From assembly GCA_038900335.1 (NCBI GenBank), contig JBBMRB010000016.1, forward strand, positions 1-64,000: 64,000 nt of DNA. Reading direction: 5' to 3'. Positions 60,312 through 64,000 of this stretch are shown here, in pieces. How positions within the stretch are numbered: position 1 is the stretch's first letter; each line of letters begins with the position of its first letter. The DNA is from Rs1 sp038900335. Lineage in GTDB: Bacteria > Pseudomonadota > Gammaproteobacteria > Pseudomonadales > Balneatricaceae. The notes beneath the pieces were generated by a model. It was not told the origin of the DNA and did not search any database. It saw only the letters and a list, made by a program, of their open reading frames with translations. Position numbers and translations under genes: made by a program.

Positions 60312-60366
60312 TTTGCAAGTTCGCCATTGCCTAAGCTATTGTCTAAACTATTGGCGAGCTTGCAAA
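60312..60366. terminator. Long-stem hairpin between convergent genes
   Basis: TTTGCAAGTTCGCCA (60312-60326) and TGGCGAGCTTGCAAA (60352-60366) form a 15-base-pair stem with one G-U pair. The 25-base loop contains a diverged direct repeat (GCCTAAGCTATT and GTCTAAACTATT). It lies between the DUF2986-like gene and the XRE regulator gene and may terminate both. Confidence 0.6.
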
Positions 60367-60404
60367 TAACCAAGCAGTTAGTTTATAAGTCACTGCTGGC
60401 AAAA

Positions 60405-61022
60405 CTAATAGCTCGCACCGACTAATGTCCAAATAATCACCGTATCTTCAGTCTCTGAAGGGTTGTAAACCCGATGAGGCTTGTCATCATGTAAAGAAAA
60501 ACTATCCCCTGCTTGTAAGCTGAAATGCTCATCCCCGATATATAGCTCTAGTGATCCAGATTGTACAAACCCCGCTTCTTCTCCGCTGCGTTGGCGGTGT
60601 TCTTTAGTATCGGCTTTCGGGGCGAGGGTAGTCAGAATCATTTGTAACTGTTTGCTTAAGTGAGGCGTCAATAGCTCTTCGGATATACCAGTGCCGGTAT
60701 AATTTAAATGGCGCCTATTATCGCTGCGAACAATATAATTAAGCTCTTCTTTAGGTGTCTCGTTATCAGTATGGAAGAACCAGCTGATATTCACGTTCAG
60801 CATTTCGCTAATGGCTTTTAACGTTGCAATGGGTAATGCAGATACACCGCGCTCTACTTGGCTAATATAGCCTATAGAGCGGTCTATATGTTTGGCCATT
60901 GCAATAAGGGTGATACCTTTTGCCTTACGTAAATCACGAATTTGTTGACCAATTTGGTAATTCGTTTGTTGGGCATCTGCTTGTGCTAATGGTACTGGCT
61001 GGTTGTTATCTTTGTTTGGCAT
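60405..61022 (-). CDS. XRE-family regulator with C-terminal cupin
   Basis: A 205-residue regulator. Residues about 20-85 form an XRE helix-turn-helix (RDLRKAKGITLIAMAKHIDRSIGYISQVERG in part: SIGYISQVERG). The C-terminal cupin (about 115-200) has GEEAGFVQSGSLELYIGDE and a second motif GDSFSLHDDKPHRVYNP. This architecture is shared by PuuR and other regulators of polyamine or amino-acid metabolism. No target operon adjoins it and the effector is unknown. It converges with the DUF2986-like gene. Confidence 0.87.
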   Translation of the reverse strand: MPNKDNNQPVPLAQADAQQTNYQIGQQIRDLRKAKGITLIAMAKHIDRSIGYISQVERGVSALPIATLKAISEMLNVNISWFFHTDNETPKEELNYIVRSDNRRHLNYTGTGISEELLTPHLSKQLQMILTTLAPKADTKEHRQRSGEEAGFVQSGSLELYIGDEHFSLQAGDSFSLHDDKPHRVYNPSETEDTVIIWTLVGASY

Positions 61023-61192
61023 GGTGTTAACGTATTAATTTGATTTTTAAGTTTACATAAATGCGACCTAGCTCAGCTAAAAAGCTAATTAAATAAGCTT
61101 CGCATTCAGTAATATAATGGATGTGTTAACTACAATAGCATTGATATGGCTGATAGCGAAGCAACAACGTCGTTATCAGCCTTTGAGGTGAA

Positions 61193-63181
61193 TCAGCGCT
61201 CAATAATAAATGTATCTATGCTCTGCTGTAGCTCTTTATTGTTGATGTTTGAATCTTGGTATATCGACTGTAAATTTTTAGATAGCTCAAACTCATGTAA
61301 TGCTACTTTTTGGATGTGAGAAATCTCACCAGCCACTTGGCCTAATGTGGTGGTTTGCTCCTCAGCTGCTGCAGATAAGCTGGTGGCCATATGCTCAAGC
61401 TCAAGGGCAAGGGTTTTTACATCATTCGACGTTTTTTCAGCCGATAAGCTGTATTCAAAAAGATCTGCAGTGGCGGTAACATTTTGATTGATACCCTCAA
61501 CTACTTGGCTACTGACTTGTTGTAGATCGCTAAGTAAACTGTGTATTTTATCTGAGGCATCTCTGCTACCTTGCGCTAATACTCTGACCTCATCGGCGAC
61601 GACAGCAAATCCTCGACCGTGCTCTCCGGCGCGAGCGGCCTCAATAGCAGCATTGAGCGCTAGCAAATTAGTTTGGTCAGAGAGCGAGTTAATGGTATCC
61701 AAAATCGTGCTAATTTCAACGACCTGAGTTTCCATCCGCCCCGCACTTTGCTGTACTGCTTTCATATTAGCATCAACTAAATCTGCGGCATCTTTGGTTT
61801 GCTGGTTAAGTTTTAGTGAATCACTTGCCGTGGTTTCTAATGAATTACTTGAGGTTTTAGCCAGTACTGCTGATTGTGCTATCTCATCACTAGTGTCGAC
61901 TAATGCCTCTATAGCGTGGGAAATAGAGCTCGCTAATTCTTGAGTCTCTTGTGATCCCTTGACAATAGCAGAGGTCGTTAGCCCTAAATTTTCATTAAAT
62001 TTCGAGCTGGTTTTAATGGTGCTGTCCAAGCCTAAAATGAGTGATTTGATGGCTACAATCATGGTGTTAATTGAAACTGAGATGCGCCCCAATTCGTTGT
62101 TAGTACTTAAGGTAACATCGGTTGTTAAGTCATTGTTGTCGGCGATGTTATTTAAATTGACTGAAAGGTCATCTAATTGCATTCTCAAGCTTCTAACTAA
62201 ATAGATATTAATGAAAATAACTAAGATTAAAAATGTAATCGCGATGAGGGCGGTATAAACAATATGATTAGTGGATCTAGTAATATTTAGATTACTTTGT
62301 GCCGTGATAGCAAGCCATTGGTTATCAAGTAGCAGCTTTACATCGTTGATTTGCGCACTCATCAGTGAAAACCAAGCTTGTGCAGTCGGTAAGTTAGAAA
62401 AATCTGTAGGCTTGCTCAGCAGTGCTGTCGTCACATTAGCTAATTGCCCGGTACGCGGCTCAGACATTATATTAGTAAATTCATGCGCCGCCTCTGGCAA
62501 TAAAAAACTTTCTATACTTTCAACAACATGTGTTTGTAGTACCAGGTAACTGCTAATTTCACTGTGCTCTGCATTAGTGATGGCGCCACGTGTTAATACG
62601 CCATTGGCCTTGCCTCTGATTTTTCCTGTCTGCTCTTTGTATTGGGCCAAGAGTACAGCGGCTTTTAAGTTTTGTTTTAATTCACTGCGGCTAACATCAA
62701 GCATGAAATTACTCATAGAGCTCAATGCTATCTCATTAATCGTGCTGTAGAGGGTGAACGCTCCTTGCGCATCTAACTTATCGACACTTTCACGTATCAA
62801 GGCTCTTTTGTCTAGATACTTATTGAGTAAAGATAATCGGCTAAGCACACGCATATGTGGCGGCCACTCGCTCTGTGCGAGCTCTTTTAAATGTTCGACA
62901 GCGCCATCTGCTATTGTGCGTTGGGCGTCAACTTTGGCTTTTTTATCATCGCTAGGTGATGCTAAAAAACCGGCGGTTAAGCCGCGCTCTACCGCCGTGT
63001 TATGCGCTATTTTTTCTAGTGCATCCAATAAAAAAACGACATGTTTATCGTTGTCTTCCAATTCAAGTTCAGCAAGAGATTGCCTAACATTTAAAGTCAT
63101 TAAGCAAATAGTTAGCAACACAAACAAACTAAATGAAACGAGTGAGAGTTGTACGATAGAAAAACGTTTTAGCACTAACAT
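61193..63181 (-). CDS. Methyl-accepting chemotaxis protein with NIT sensor domain
   Basis: A 662-residue chemoreceptor. A first membrane helix (about 12-33) is followed by a periplasmic NIT domain (HNTAVERGLTAGFL and GKIRGKANGVLTRG are signature sites), a second helix (about 300-325), a HAMP-like linker and a cytoplasmic signalling domain with SDQTNLLALNAAIEAARAGEHGRGFAVVADEVR (seen in part as LNAAIEAARAGEHGRGF). NIT domains are known or suspected to sense nitrate or nitrite. Start ATG 63181 follows AGGTAT; the TTG three bases earlier is rejected. Its own operon has no other chemotaxis gene. Confidence 0.9.
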   Translation of the reverse strand: MLVLKRFSIVQLSLVSFSLFVLLTICLMTLNVRQSLAELELEDNDKHVVFLLDALEKIAHNTAVERGLTAGFLASPSDDKKAKVDAQRTIADGAVEHLKELAQSEWPPHMRVLSRLSLLNKYLDKRALIRESVDKLDAQGAFTLYSTINEIALSSMSNFMLDVSRSELKQNLKAAVLLAQYKEQTGKIRGKANGVLTRGAITNAEHSEISSYLVLQTHVVESIESFLLPEAAHEFTNIMSEPRTGQLANVTTALLSKPTDFSNLPTAQAWFSLMSAQINDVKLLLDNQWLAITAQSNLNITRSTNHIVYTALIAITFLILVIFINIYLVRSLRMQLDDLSVNLNNIADNNDLTTDVTLSTNNELGRISVSINTMIVAIKSLILGLDSTIKTSSKFNENLGLTTSAIVKGSQETQELASSISHAIEALVDTSDEIAQSAVLAKTSSNSLETTASDSLKLNQQTKDAADLVDANMKAVQQSAGRMETQVVEISTILDTINSLSDQTNLLALNAAIEAARAGEHGRGFAVVADEVRVLAQGSRDASDKIHSLLSDLQQVSSQVVEGINQNVTATADLFEYSLSAEKTSNDVKTLALELEHMATSLSAAAEEQTTTLGQVAGEISHIQKVALHEFELSKNLQSIYQDSNINNKELQQSIDTFIIER

Positions 63182-63292
63182 CAATATACCTATGTATATA
63201 AAGTGAAAAATTTATACTTTAAACTTAGGACAAAGTAGGGAGAGTGCAACTATATTTAGCTGTTTTTTTAAGTAAAAAAAGAATTGTTAGTC

Positions 63293-63344
63293 AGGGCTAA
63301 AAAATGCATTAAAATAGGGCGAAAAATGCATTAAAACAGGGCGT
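63293..63344. repeat. 22-base direct repeat before the chemoreceptor gene
   Basis: Units beginning AGGGC and containing AAAAAATGCATTAAAA occur at 63293-63315 and 63316-63337, and a third begins AGGGCGTAAAAACC. The last unit overlaps the hairpin at 63333-63357. It could be a binding array or simple slippage. Confidence 0.5.
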
Positions 63345-63357
63345 AAAAACCTGTTTT
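63333..63357. terminator. Intrinsic terminator between phytase-like and chemoreceptor genes
   Basis: AAAACAGG (63333-63340) pairs with CCTGTTTT (63350-63357), with T tracts on both flanks. It probably ends the minus-strand transcript of the phytase-like gene before the chemoreceptor gene begins. Confidence 0.65.
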
Positions 63358-63463
63358 TTGGGTTGCTGATCTTCAGAGAGGGGCAGTAAAAAATGCAGAG
63401 CTTCGCTGTAACAAGCCATGCCGCTTAGACATGGCTGCTAATCAGCTTTAAAGTGCTGCTAGG

Positions 63464-64000
63464 CTATTTCAAATTTAAATTATCAATGACATATAAGACA
63501 TTAGCATCAATAACGTTTTGTTCTTTATCTAGATATTTTTGCTCAAGTTTGCCTTTAGTCGCCCAAGTTGCGAAATCATCATCATTGATTACGCCAATAG
63601 TGGTTGGGTTTATTAGCCACATGCCCTCTAGTTTATCGTGAGGGTATTGAATAGACTTTACTAAATCAGCAGCCAGTGTTTTAGTAACAGGGGCAATATT
63701 ATATTTCGCTAAAATATCCCAGCCATGAGTCGATACGGCCTGCTCTAATGTTTGGCCATTAATCGTTAAACCCAACTGGTCATGTTGCTCAAGCCCTTGA
63801 GTTAATTTGATGTTTTCCAAGTTGGTGGCTGCGCTTAGATCAATACGATAGAGCCGTTTCATGGCCTCAGGATTATCAGCTAAGAAGGCGCCATCACGCT
63901 CAATCACCACGAATTCACTGTTTGATAAAGCGGCAATGCCCGAATTAGAGTTCTGTGCTTTTTGTTGTTTATATAAGTATTGGCCTGTTTTGCCAGTGGC
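63464..64000 (-). CDS. Esterase-like phytase-family protein, 5' end beyond the window
   Basis: The frame is open from the stop at 63464 to the right edge of the window, so the visible 178 residues are the C-terminal part of a longer protein. The visible part has GIAALSNSEFVVIERDG, followed by RLYRIDLSAATNLENI, and ends with a region containing EGMWLINPTTIGVINDDDF, as in the phytase-like esterase domain (PF13449). These proteins are usually exported to the periplasm or beyond. Catalytic residues and signal peptide would lie to the right and cannot be seen. The family assignment is from the recognisable strand pattern and is probable. Confidence 0.72.
   Translation of the reverse strand, partial: ATGKTGQYLYKQQKAQNSNSGIAALSNSEFVVIERDGAFLADNPEAMKRLYRIDLSAATNLENIKLTQGLEQHDQLGLTINGQTLEQAVSTHGWDILAKYNIAPVTKTLAADLVKSIQYPHDKLEGMWLINPTTIGVINDDDFATWATKGKLEQKYLDKEQNVIDANVLYVIDNLNLK

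Noticed and set aside
1..64000. tRNA, rRNA, prophage, integrase or attachment sites
   Set aside because: No cloverleaf-like sequence, rRNA core, recombinase gene or att-like duplication was seen by reading both strands; a tRNAscan run would be the decisive check.

Overview
The window looks like a chromosome segment of a free-living, probably marine gammaproteobacterium. The pointers are pspF divergent from pspABC behind a sigma-54 promoter, a YfhM-type alpha-2-macroglobulin next to pbpC, a YacL/UPF0231 protein, TrxC with its N-terminal zinc site, YjjX, and a small lysine-rich protein resembling DUF2986. GC content is moderate (low forties by eye). I see no tRNA, rRNA, insertion sequence, integrase, phage gene or CRISPR array. 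Sixty protein genes can be supported; the last one runs off the right edge.

Layout. 1-589 is gene-poor and carries a diverged direct repeat and a terminator. 590-4576 holds a cupin protein and a NitT/TauT-type ABC importer under a GntR regulator. 4996-8675 holds an acetyltransferase, TenA, QueE-QueD (queuosine precursor synthesis) and a zinc-metallopeptidase-like lipoprotein. 8795-23160 is a galactoside utilisation locus: a MalEFG-type importer with its ATPase, GH36 alpha-galactosidase, GH42 beta-galactosidase, and what looks like a full oxidative galactose (De Ley-Doudoroff) route made of an SDR dehydrogenase, SMP-30 lactonase, IlvD/Edd-type dehydratase, DgoK and DgoA. A divergent IclR regulator with inverted repeats in the shared promoter region probably controls it. 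23461-25290 holds trxC, an acetyltransferase and an EamA exporter. 25640-31439 is a probable trans-4-hydroxy-L-proline catabolic cluster (epimerase, FAD oxidoreductase, DapA-like deaminase, aldehyde dehydrogenase) with a GntR repressor and matching palindromes at both promoters. 31726-35315 holds a small unknown protein, a second EamA exporter, an orphan periplasmic binding protein and a Bcr/CflA-type MFS pump. 35463-43493 holds the macroglobulin, pbpC and nth. 43562-44791 is an ATP-grasp-like protein of unknown role. 45016-48839 is the phage-shock locus, followed closely by free-methionine-R-sulfoxide reductase, YacL and a 52-residue membrane microprotein. 49061-52924 holds transporters and a MocR regulator. 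52978-56004 holds glutathione-dependent formaldehyde oxidation (FrmA, FghA) with a divergent LysR. 56243-59792 holds a GlxA/AraC regulator, 3-hydroxybutyryl-CoA dehydrogenase, a crotonase and YjjX. 60095-64000 holds the small DUF2986-like protein, an XRE-cupin regulator, a NIT-domain chemoreceptor and the C-terminal part of a phytase-like esterase.

The most unusual structure is in the DNA rather than in a gene family. Two unrelated genes less than 4 kb apart, the LysR gene ending at 56004 and yjjX ending at 59792, both have their 3' coding end plus flank repeated two further times immediately downstream. The yjjX array appears to be a mosaic of an internal and a terminal gene segment joined at a 5-bp microhomology. 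No clearly new multi-gene system was found. The better leads are these gene-tail arrays, the galactonate route that uses an IlvD-type dehydratase, the extended psp locus, and several enzymes with atypical active-site or cluster-binding residues (QueE, Nth, TenA, hydroxyproline epimerase).
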